DNA of 6,208 bases, taken from positions 1 through 6,208 of the forward strand of contig QQUL01000228.1 of the NCBI GenBank assembly GCA_008501565.1, given 5' to 3'. The notes below the pieces were generated by a model. The model saw nothing but the letters and a program-made list of their open reading frames with translations. It did not search any database and was not told where the DNA came from. The position numbers and the translations under genes are program-made. The DNA is from Armatimonadota bacterium (GTDB taxonomy: Bacteria; Actinomycetota; Acidimicrobiia; Spongiisociales; UBA5794). Of the stretch, positions 1 to 5,163 are shown piece by piece. Each line of letters opens with the position of its first letter. The stretch's first letter is position 1.

Positions 1-504
1 GGAGTGAGAGAACGAGCTTTCGCTCGAAACGACCGAAACCACGAAGGTGAAGCCGGCCACCGTCACGATGTCGTTGGTCGACAGTTCGTGTTTGTCCGCA
101 AGCAGTGAGGGGACAACAACAGTTCCATCGGGTCGGAGTTGGGTCGGAGCGAGAAAGGACCCCGCTTCCGCAGCAAACAATGCGACAGGTATTGACGTAT
201 CCCCCGCCGTCATGGTTGCTCTGCTGATTCCGAGTGGAGTCGAAACGGCTACGCCCGGAATCTGAGCCCATTGCCCGATGTCATCTGTCCTGAGGCGACT
301 CTGGTCGTACGAAGCGCCGTCGCCGGAGTCCTGGAACACGATGTGCGTTGCATCAAGACCCTCAATGGCAGAGATATTCTCTGCTGCCAGACCAGCGGTG
401 AGACCCGAGAGCACGACAACCAAGAGGGCAACCAACGCTACAACGGTCGTCATGAGCACGAAACGACCTCTGGCGAACCAGAGATCTCGGAGACCAACGA
501 ACAT
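1..504 (-). CDS. FtsX/MacB-like ABC transporter permease, HrtB/DevC-like (N-terminal part, runs off window)
   Basis: This is an open frame of 168 codons with no stop; it continues past base 1, so only the N-terminus is present. It starts MFVGLRDLWFARGRF, followed by one long hydrophobic helix (about residues 14-40, ending LSGLTAGLA), then a soluble region from about residue 41 that resembles the extracytoplasmic MacB periplasmic-core-like domain of FtsX-family permeases. The start at 504 is backed by a strong ribosome binding site (AAGGAG, 5 bases before the ATG); an in-frame ATG at 540 lacks one. Such permeases are membrane subunits of ABC exporters or mechanotransmission systems, and the ATPase is presumably encoded further left. 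The short N-terminal tail, the LSGLTAGL motif and divergence from a two-component system resemble corynebacterial HrtB, the heme-export permease. The family call is fairly firm; heme as substrate is inference only. Lipid or peptide export is equally possible. Confidence 0.8.
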   Translation of the reverse strand, partial: MFVGLRDLWFARGRFVLMTTVVALVALLVVVLSGLTAGLAAENISAIEGLDATHIVFQDSGDGASYDQSRLRTDDIGQWAQIPGVAVSTPLGISRATMTAGDTSIPVALFAAEAGSFLAPTQLRPDGTVVVPSLLADKHELSTNDIVTVAGFTFVVSVVSSESSFSHS

Positions 505-509
505 TTCGA

Positions 510-515
510 CTCCTT
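510..515 (-). promoter_or_regulatory. Ribosome binding site of the ABC permease
   Basis: On the minus strand AAGGAG lies 5 bases before the ATG at 504. It decides the start against the in-frame ATG at 540. No TA dinucleotide occurs at 516-600, so no TANNNT-type -10 box can be assigned for this gene. Confidence 0.75.
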
Positions 516-579
516 GGTGATTGAACGCTTGTGGCTGCATGCCTTGAGTCCATCGTGGATCACAACAAGGGAAAGGTCA

Positions 580-640
580 TCAACCGCCTGGTGTGTCGTG
601 GAAATCATTCGGTTGGCTGGAGAATCAACCATTCGGTTGA
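580..640. promoter_or_regulatory. Candidate operator: repeated CAACC/GGTTG elements between divergent genes
   Basis: The spacer between the divergent permease and kinase genes holds four copies of a five-base element in alternating orientation: CAACC at 581-585, GGTTG at 611-615, CAACC at 626-630 and GGTTG at 635-639. The last two form a perfect inverted repeat, TCAACC-attc-GGTTGA (625-640). The 10-mer CATTCGGTTG is repeated directly at 606-615 and 630-639, a 24-bp period. NarL/LuxR-type response regulators usually bind short inverted or direct repeats, and the adjacent regulator gene is of that type, so this is the best candidate for its target. Binding is inferred, not shown. Confidence 0.45.
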
Positions 641-673
641 CCACGGAGGGGCCCGGATCGTGTCGATGAGTCG

Positions 674-679
674 TACCAT
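674..679 (+). promoter_or_regulatory. Putative -10 box (TACCAT) for leaderless transcription of the histidine kinase gene
   Basis: TACCAT fits the actinobacterial TANNNT -10 pattern. Its last T lies 7 bases before the A of the kinase ATG, so initiation at the usual distance would begin the mRNA at the start codon. No convincing Shine-Dalgarno sequence precedes that ATG, and an in-frame TGA at 680-682 excludes any earlier start. No good -35 box is seen at the usual distance (651-656 is GCCCGG), which would fit an activator-dependent promoter. A single hexamer match is weak evidence. Confidence 0.4.
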
Positions 680-685
680 TGAACA

Positions 686-1846
686 ATGCTTCCTTTCCCC
701 GGCCAAGATGCCCTGGCGTCGGCTCGCTGGGTCACCATCGGCCTCCACAGCCTCTTCCTGGTTTTGACCGGCGTCGCCGTCTTGCAACAGGATTCCGTCG
801 CAGCTGTCCTGGCGGGTGTCGCTCTTGCCGGTTGGTATGTGATCGGCATCGTGTTCATCGGGGATCGAGGTCCCGGATACGCCATCATGTGGGTAGCGGT
901 GCTGACATCAGGCTGGGCGCTCGTGACGCTGACATCCACCCCTGATTTTGTTTGGCTGGCTTTTCCCCTCTTCTTCTTGAATCTGCTGCTTCTTCCTCCA
1001 ATGATCGGGGTCTCGGTGGTCGTTGTTGTGACCGCGGTCGCGGTCGTGGGGCTGGACCGAGACGGAACGCTTGAGATCGGCGAGGTTGTAGGGCCAGCGA
1101 TCGGGGCGTCGGTCGCTGTGGTTTCGACGATGGCTTATCGTGCTCTGGCTTCTGAGCATCGGCGGACCCAGCAGCTTCTCGCTGAACTCGTGGAGACAAG
1201 GGGGCGTCTGGTGGCGGCAGAGCGAGAGAAGGGAGCCCTCGTCGAAAGGCGGCGTCTGGCTCGAGAGGTCCACGACACCATCGCCCAGGGGCTTTCCAGC
1301 ATCGTTCTTCTCAGTCGGGCCGAAGCCTTGGCCCCATCTGACAATCCGGCAGTCATGCACCAGATCGGCGAGATCGCCAAGGACAATCTGGACGAGGCGC
1401 GACGGATCGTTTCGGCACTCAGCCCCCACGATCTTGAGGGTGGAACGTTGTCGATGGCCATTGAACAGGCCACCCGGGTTGCAGGTGACACGTCAGGTAT
1501 TGCTACCGACTACTGCCTTGTCGGCGATCCGTCTCCGCTACCGGTAGCACAGGAGCTGACGCTTCTCCGTGTAGCACAGGGAGCACTGGCCAACGCCTCT
1601 GCACATTCCCACGCGAGCCACATACAGGTGACGCTTTCCTATCTCGACGATCGAACCACCCTCGATGTCGTAGACGATGGGATCGGCTTCGTAATCGACT
1701 CAGTCGCCACTCGCACCGATGGATCGGGGTTCGGACTGCAGGTGATGCGGGACCGGCTCGACGAGGTTGCAGGAACCCTCACCATCGAGTCCGCTCCCGA
1801 TGAGGGCACCGCAATTGTGGCTTCGATCCCCTGGCACCACGCATGA
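686..1846 (+). CDS. Sensor histidine kinase, NarL/DesK-type (HisKA_3), multi-pass membrane protein, ChrS-like
   Basis: This 386-residue sensor kinase would autophosphorylate on a histidine and pass the phosphate to the regulator encoded just downstream. Residues 15-153 hold about five or six hydrophobic helices with short loops and no extracellular sensor domain. A basic, coiled-coil-like linker follows (about 155-190). The HisKA_3 dimerisation region has the phosphoacceptor His196 in REVHDTIAQGLSSI. The ATPase domain (about 285-385) shows N-box Asn303, the D-box DDGIGF (330-335) and the G-box GSGFGLQVMRDRL (346-358). The Glu usual in the N-box motif QEALxN is Gly299 (QGALAN), one base from GAA. 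The gene overlaps the regulator by ATGA. The start follows directly on an in-frame stop at 680-682 and may be leaderless. The layout resembles the heme sensor ChrS beside hrtBA, but the ligand is unknown; a membrane or cell-envelope signal, as for DesK or LiaS, is the alternative. Confidence 0.9.
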   Translation: MLPFPGQDALASARWVTIGLHSLFLVLTGVAVLQQDSVAAVLAGVALAGWYVIGIVFIGDRGPGYAIMWVAVLTSGWALVTLTSTPDFVWLAFPLFFLNLLLLPPMIGVSVVVVVTAVAVVGLDRDGTLEIGEVVGPAIGASVAVVSTMAYRALASEHRRTQQLLAELVETRGRLVAAEREKGALVERRRLAREVHDTIAQGLSSIVLLSRAEALAPSDNPAVMHQIGEIAKDNLDEARRIVSALSPHDLEGGTLSMAIEQATRVAGDTSGIATDYCLVGDPSPLPVAQELTLLRVAQGALANASAHSHASHIQVTLSYLDDRTTLDVVDDGIGFVIDSVATRTDGSGFGLQVMRDRLDEVAGTLTIESAPDEGTAIVASIPWHHA

Positions 1847-2481
1847 CCAGCATCCGAATCCTCATAGTTGACGATCATCCTGTGGTCCGTGCCGGGCTTC
1901 GTGCCGTCATTGAGAGCCAGGACGACTTCTTGGTCGTGGGTGAGGCGGCAACGGGCGAGGACGCTGTTCGCCAGGTCCAACGCGACGATCCTGACCTGGT
2001 GCTGATGGATCTCCAGATGCCGGGGATGGGGGGAGCTCAGGCCACCAAACAGATCAGCAAGCTCGACCCTACGCCGTTTGTCGTCGTCCTGACCACCTAC
2101 GACTCGGATGCCGACATTCTTTCAGCCCTCGATGCGGGGGCTGTCGGCTATCTCCTCAAGGATGCGCCGCCAGATGTCCTGTTCGAATCAATCCGAGCGG
2201 CTGCCCGAGGTGACACAGTTCTGTCGCCCGCTGTTGCCTCTCGGTTGGTGGACAGGGTGCGCAGACCGTCCACGAGCACATTGAGCGGACGGGAACTGGA
2301 AGTACTCGAACTTGTTGCGGAAGGATTGGCGAACAAGGCGATTGCCCGCCGACTGCACGTGAGCGAAGCGACCGTCAAGACGCACCTCGTCCACATCTTC
2401 ACCAAGCTCGATGTCAGCACCCGAACCGGCGCCGTGGCAACTGCAGTTGATCAGGGACTCATCCGCCTGGATGGCTCCTGA
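1843..2481 (+). CDS. Two-component response regulator, NarL/LuxR family, ChrA-like
   Basis: A 212-residue transcription factor of normal length for the family. The receiver domain (about 4-120) has the acidic pair Asp10-Asp11, phosphoacceptor Asp56 in LMDLQMPGMGG, switch residues Thr84/Thr85 and Lys106 in GYLLKD. The LuxR-type helix-turn-helix spans about 146-205, with LSGRELEVLELVAEGLANKAIA leading to the recognition-helix segment SEATVKTHL and the tail TKLDVSTRTGAV. All residues expected for phosphorylation-dependent DNA binding are present. Its ATG overlaps the kinase stop as ATGA, so the two are translationally coupled and form a cognate pair. The obvious target is the divergent permease operon, through the repeats at 580-640. 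Control of the downstream kinase/Qng1 genes is possible, but nothing in the sequence shows it. Confidence 0.93.
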   Translation: MTSIRILIVDDHPVVRAGLRAVIESQDDFLVVGEAATGEDAVRQVQRDDPDLVLMDLQMPGMGGAQATKQISKLDPTPFVVVLTTYDSDADILSALDAGAVGYLLKDAPPDVLFESIRAAARGDTVLSPAVASRLVDRVRRPSTSTLSGRELEVLELVAEGLANKAIARRLHVSEATVKTHLVHIFTKLDVSTRTGAVATAVDQGLIRLDGS

Positions 2482-2483
2482 CC

Positions 2484-2498
2484 GTCGTCGCTGACGAC
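2484..2498 (+). terminator. Short hairpin just after the response regulator
   Basis: GTCGTC-gct-GACGAC is a perfect 6-bp stem with a 3-base loop, starting 2 bases after the regulator stop. It has no T-run after it, so it is not a classical Rho-independent terminator; it may act as a weak terminator or an mRNA 3'-end stabiliser, or be chance in GC-rich DNA. The 104-bp gap to the next gene suggests a separate transcription unit, but read-through is possible. Confidence 0.25.
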
Positions 2499-2561
2499 AG
2501 ACCTCCCCGGTGCGAAAAACGCCGCCAGGAGCTCTCGTGAGTAGACACACGACGGAACGTC

Positions 2562-2573
2562 GCACAGCTGTGC
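2562..2573. repeat. 12-bp perfect palindrome upstream of the ribokinase-type gene
   Basis: GCACAGCTGTGC is perfectly palindromic and ends 12 bases before the kinase ATG. The hexamer right after it (CAGAGT, 2574-2579) partly fits a TANNNT -10 box placed for a leaderless start, so a protein bound to the palindrome would sit on the promoter. It may be a repressor operator for the kinase/Qng1 pair. Palindromes of this length are uncommon but can arise by chance. Confidence 0.3.
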
Positions 2574-2585
2574 CAGAGTGATGTC

Positions 2586-3527
2586 ATGCAAAATCAACAG
2601 GGTGCAATTGTCGTTGTGGGCTCGATGAACATCGATCAAATCGCTACGTGTGACCGGTTTCCCAATGACGGTGAAACGCTCATGGGTAACTCCTACGCCC
2701 AGGGATTCGGAGGAAAAGGGGCCAACCAGGCAGTGATGGCTGCACTCCTCGGTGCTGATGTTCGGTTTATCGGTCAGGTCGGTGATGACGGCCTCGGGAA
2801 GGCAACGATCGAGAACTTCCAGACACATTCGGTTGATGTCGCGGGTATCGGTATTTCGCCGGGCACGCCGTCGGGAGTCGCGCCGATATGGGTCGACCGC
2901 AACGGCACCAATCGCATTCTTGTCGTCGCCGGCGCCAACGACGATCTGACCGGTGCGATGGTCGAGCAACGACTCGACGCAACGTCAGGCGTTTCAGTGG
3001 TAGCAGCCCAGCTGGAAACACCACAGGAAGCAACCCTCGCAGCATTTCGCTTTGCTCGCGACAACGGAATGACCACGGTATTGAATCCGGCTCCAGCATC
3101 CGAGATCGGTGCCGAACTGATTGATGTAACCGACTGGCTCATTCCGAACGAGACCGAGTTTGAGCTGCTGGTCGGCAGCCCACCGAGCGAAGAAACAGCT
3201 GCCACATGGGCAAAATCGTCCGGCTGCGGGGTTGTCGTCACGCTTGGTGGTGACGGTGTGCTGGTCGCCGACGGAACAAACCCACCGTGGCGAAAACCGG
3301 CCCACAGCGTTGACGTCGTCGACACGACCGGTGCCGGTGATGCATTCGTTGGCGGATTCATCGCCGGATTGTCGACCGCGATGAGCCTGGCGGACGCCGT
3401 CGCCCTCGGCGGAGCGTGTGGCTCCTTGTCAACAACACGTCCGGGCACGCAAGTCTCGTATCCCACGCTCGACGAGATCGAGAAGCTCGGTGTTGCTGTT
3501 CCTCGGTTCTCAAAGGAACAGTCATGA
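2586..3527 (+). CDS. Ribokinase-type PfkB-family carbohydrate/nucleoside kinase
   Basis: This 313-residue protein matches E. coli RbsK (309) in length and motifs. Family members transfer the ATP gamma-phosphate to the 5-hydroxyl of ribose or of a ribonucleoside. Visible are the N-terminal GSMNID (12-17, with ribose-contact positions Asn15 and Asp17), PfkB signature 1 GGKGANQA (42-49), QLE (142-144), NPAPA (167-171), PNETE (187-191), and signature 2 DTTGAGDAF (246-254) with anion hole and catalytic base Asp252. Every ribose contact I know from RbsK is kept, so the substrate carries an unmodified ribose. The start aligns with the family N-terminus; the ribosome binding site is weak (AGAG at 2575-2578). 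It overlaps the Qng1 gene by ATGA, with no rbsABCD genes nearby. Because Qng1 needs a 5'-phosphorylated nucleoside, this may be a queuosine kinase; plain ribokinase is the conservative alternative, hence no gene symbol. Confidence 0.9.
   Translation: MQNQQGAIVVVGSMNIDQIATCDRFPNDGETLMGNSYAQGFGGKGANQAVMAALLGADVRFIGQVGDDGLGKATIENFQTHSVDVAGIGISPGTPSGVAPIWVDRNGTNRILVVAGANDDLTGAMVEQRLDATSGVSVVAAQLETPQEATLAAFRFARDNGMTTVLNPAPASEIGAELIDVTDWLIPNETEFELLVGSPPSEETAATWAKSSGCGVVVTLGGDGVLVADGTNPPWRKPAHSVDVVDTTGAGDAFVGGFIAGLSTAMSLADAVALGGACGSLSTTRPGTQVSYPTLDEIEKLGVAVPRFSKEQS
3512..3517 (+). promoter_or_regulatory. Ribosome binding site of the Qng1 gene, inside the kinase gene
   Basis: AAAGGA lies 6 bases before the ATG at 3524, within the last codons of the kinase. 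It fixes the Qng1 start at 3524; an in-frame ATG at 3416 lies deep in the kinase gene, and the 36 residues it would add are unlike the family N-terminus. Confidence 0.7.
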
Positions 3528-4519
3528 CTGAGCGCCGTCGCAGACTTCCCGCGTGGAACACCCCGGTTCTCACCTCGGTGGCACCGGTGGTGGAATCCGC
3601 TCGCCATGTGACAGTGGATACCGAAGCCATCGATCGAGTCGCTGGGTGGATGGCTTATGAGGATTTCGACACACCGCCATCAGGGCCCCAATTCGATGTC
3701 AGGTACGAGGACGACGATCTCATCGATTGGACGATGCTCAATGCAGCGCTCAACTTTGCGTTCACGGATTTCGAGACAGCAGAACGGTTCGACACCACCT
3801 ATCTCGGGAAGACCTGGGCAGATTCCGAGGCGATGTATGCCTGTTTCGATCGTGCGATCACGGAAGGGGTCCCGGTTCTTGATGGATCGTGGATGGCGAT
3901 GGTCACACGTCCTGAACTCAACGCCATTTTTGACGGAACCATCGAAATCCCGATGCTTGACGAGCGGGTCTCCATCCTCAACGAGATGGGAACAGCCCTT
4001 GTTGATCGCTACGACGGCCGGTTCCACACCTTCGTTCGCGGTTGCGAACCAGCCATGTACCGGGATGGGAACGGCCTGCTCGAACGGCTCATCGCTGAGT
4101 TCCCCCGTTTCAATGATGTGAGCCTGTTCGACGGGCACGAAGTCCAGATCCACAAACTTGCACAGCTCGGACTCTGGAGCCTTCACAGGATCGGAGCCGT
4201 GCCACTCGACGACATCGCTGCCATGTCGGCGTTCGCCGACTACATCGTGCCGGTCGCACTCAGGGCAATGGGGATTCTCAGCTACACCGAGGAGTTGGCG
4301 ACGACAATCGACACGCGAACAATGATTCCTCGCGACAGCGCAGAGGAGATTGAACTCCGGGCATCAAGCCTGTGGGCGACAGCTGACCTCACCGAAGCGG
4401 TCAACGTATTGCGACCAGATAACATGCAGCTCGTGATTCCCCAGGTCGACTATCGACTCTGGAGGGCATACCACGCCTCGTTTGCCCCGCACCACCTGAC
4501 CCGAACGATCATGTACTGA
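3524..4519 (+). CDS. qng1: Queuosine 5'-phosphate N-glycosidase (Qng1, DUF2419 / Q_salvage family)
   Basis: Qng1 hydrolyses queuosine 5'-monophosphate to queuine and ribose 5-phosphate; queuine can then be put into tRNA position 34 by a tRNA-guanine transglycosylase. The 331-residue product is close to human QNG1/C9orf64 (341) and, compared from memory, collinear with it: NFAFTD (77-82), ITEGVPVLDGSW (112-123, human LDEGIPITSASY), LDERVSILNEMG (145-156, human IEERHRILNETG), FPRFNDVSLFDG (193-204, human FPSYRDVTLFEG), HKLAQ with Lys211, FADY (237-240) with Asp239, EEIELRASSLWA (274-285), and a C-terminal DYRLW (309-313) plus terminal tyrosine. The Lys and Asp motifs appear to correspond to active-site segments. 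No signal peptide or membrane helix is seen, so it should be cytosolic. The ATGA overlap with the upstream kinase implies coordinated synthesis. The gene appears intact. The family is best known from eukaryotes and scattered bacteria such as Sphaerobacter thermophilus. Confidence 0.9.
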   Translation: MTERRRRLPAWNTPVLTSVAPVVESARHVTVDTEAIDRVAGWMAYEDFDTPPSGPQFDVRYEDDDLIDWTMLNAALNFAFTDFETAERFDTTYLGKTWADSEAMYACFDRAITEGVPVLDGSWMAMVTRPELNAIFDGTIEIPMLDERVSILNEMGTALVDRYDGRFHTFVRGCEPAMYRDGNGLLERLIAEFPRFNDVSLFDGHEVQIHKLAQLGLWSLHRIGAVPLDDIAAMSAFADYIVPVALRAMGILSYTEELATTIDTRTMIPRDSAEEIELRASSLWATADLTEAVNVLRPDNMQLVIPQVDYRLWRAYHASFAPHHLTRTIMY

Positions 4520-4540
4520 CCCACGACCGATGCATAGCGG

Positions 4541-4550
4541 CGAAGCTTCG
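4541..4550. terminator. Palindrome in the convergent gap, possible weak bidirectional terminator
   Basis: CGAAGCTTCG is a perfect 10-bp palindrome 21 bases after the Qng1 stop, in the 77-bp gap between convergent genes. It leaves little room for a loop and has no T-run, so a terminator role rests mainly on its place. Confidence 0.2.
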
Positions 4551-4562
4551 ATCCCAAGCCCA

Positions 4563-4597
4563 CCACAGTCCACAGTCCGTAATCTGTAATCCGCATT
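4563..4597. repeat. Degenerate 7-bp periodic array between convergent genes
   Basis: Five consecutive heptamers can be read in register: CCACAGT, CCACAGT, CCGTAAT, CTGTAAT, CCGCATT. The first two are identical; the third and fourth differ by one base, and every unit starts with C and ends with T. The array fills the gap up to the stop codon of the DUF3566 gene. It looks like a decayed short tandem heptanucleotide repeat, possibly from replication slippage. Function is unknown. Confidence 0.45.
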
Positions 4598-5046
4598 CAC
4601 ACGTGTTCGACGGTTTCGTCGGTGCTCATCGTCGAACCGCCGCTGTCGGCAGGGACATGGACGACCGGCCGCGGCCTCTCAGGCTGAGCGATGACATCGG
4701 GTACTTCCTCAAGCATGATCAGCTCGACCCCACCAACGACGTCAGACACAAGGTTGTAGAGGACCGCAATGAGCGCAAGAAACGCTGTCGCACCGATCAC
4801 CCAGATGATCGCCATCATGAGAACAACCCGAAAATAGAGCTCTCCGTCAGGCGAAAAGGCGATGGTGAGTCGGCCGAGGGTGTCGGCGAAGTCATCGGGG
4901 ATACCGCGCTGCACCGCTATCGACCAAGCAATCCAGATACCGAGCACGCCGGCGAGACCAATGCTCGCATTGATCACGAAGCCTGCCTTCAGCACTGTCC
5001 ACGGATCGATCTTGCGGATGATGCGTCGAACTCGACGAACCGCCAT
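4597..5046 (-). CDS. DUF3566 family membrane protein, gyrA neighbour
   Basis: A 149-residue protein of unknown function. Its N-terminus is strongly basic (MAVRRVRRIIRKIDPWTVLK), followed by a membrane helix (about 20-45), a connecting segment with GIPDDFADTLGRL (48-60) and a second helix (about 73-100) leading into LVSDVVGGVEL (99-109). Both helices and the basic start match the actinobacterial DUF3566 domain, usually encoded next to gyrA (Rv0007 in M. tuberculosis). Many relatives have a long proline-rich N-terminal extension before the domain; here the order is reversed, with the domain at the N-terminus and a polar tail (about 112-149). The start at 5046 is chosen because AAAGGAG lies 5 bases upstream; an in-frame ATG at 5067 lacks a comparable site. 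It lies 117 bp after gyrA on the same strand and is probably co-transcribed. A cell-envelope or division role has been suggested by context only. Confidence 0.85.
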   Translation of the reverse strand: MAVRRVRRIIRKIDPWTVLKAGFVINASIGLAGVLGIWIAWSIAVQRGIPDDFADTLGRLTIAFSPDGELYFRVVLMMAIIWVIGATAFLALIAVLYNLVSDVVGGVELIMLEEVPDVIAQPERPRPVVHVPADSGGSTMSTDETVEHV

Positions 5047-5051
5047 TGCGA

Positions 5052-5058
5052 CTCCTTT
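5052..5058 (-). promoter_or_regulatory. Ribosome binding site of the DUF3566 gene
   Basis: On the minus strand AAAGGAG lies 5 bases before the ATG at 5046 and rules against the in-frame ATG at 5067. Spacing and flanking bases are nearly the same as at the permease start (AAGGAGTCGCA here, AAGGAGTCGAA there). The rest of the 117-bp gap to gyrA holds no RNA gene or clear terminator. Confidence 0.75.
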
Positions 5059-5163
5059 CGACGGCACAGCCTACCGGTGGGCCAATGCCGGTCCCTGCCA
5101 TTGAGACGTCGTTACTCGCGGATGCGTTCCCAACTCGTCAACGGTTGCCCGCGCTACCGGTCG

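Noticed and set aside
47..669. Plus-strand open frames opposite and upstream of the permease
   Set aside because: They lie antisense to the permease frame, which is open for 168 codons with a strong ribosome binding site and a clear membrane helix. Their translations are low-complexity, without recognisable domains.
3416..3523. N-terminal extension of Qng1 from the ATG at 3416
   Set aside because: It would overlap the kinase by over 100 bases, lacks a ribosome binding site and adds a Cys/Arg-rich stretch unlike the family. The ATG at 3524 has AAAGGA at good spacing.
2774..3607. A 277-codon minus-strand frame opposite the ribokinase-type gene
   Set aside because: It is an antisense shadow: the plus strand carries every PfkB motif in order, while this translation is rich in Ser, Pro and Ala with no recognisable motif.
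5071..5161. CTACCGGT at 5071-5078 and again at 5154-5161 flanking the gyrA/DUF3566 gap
   Set aside because: Two 8-mers 83 bp apart in GC-rich DNA, one overlapping the region of the gyrA stop, are too short to claim as a site or target duplication.
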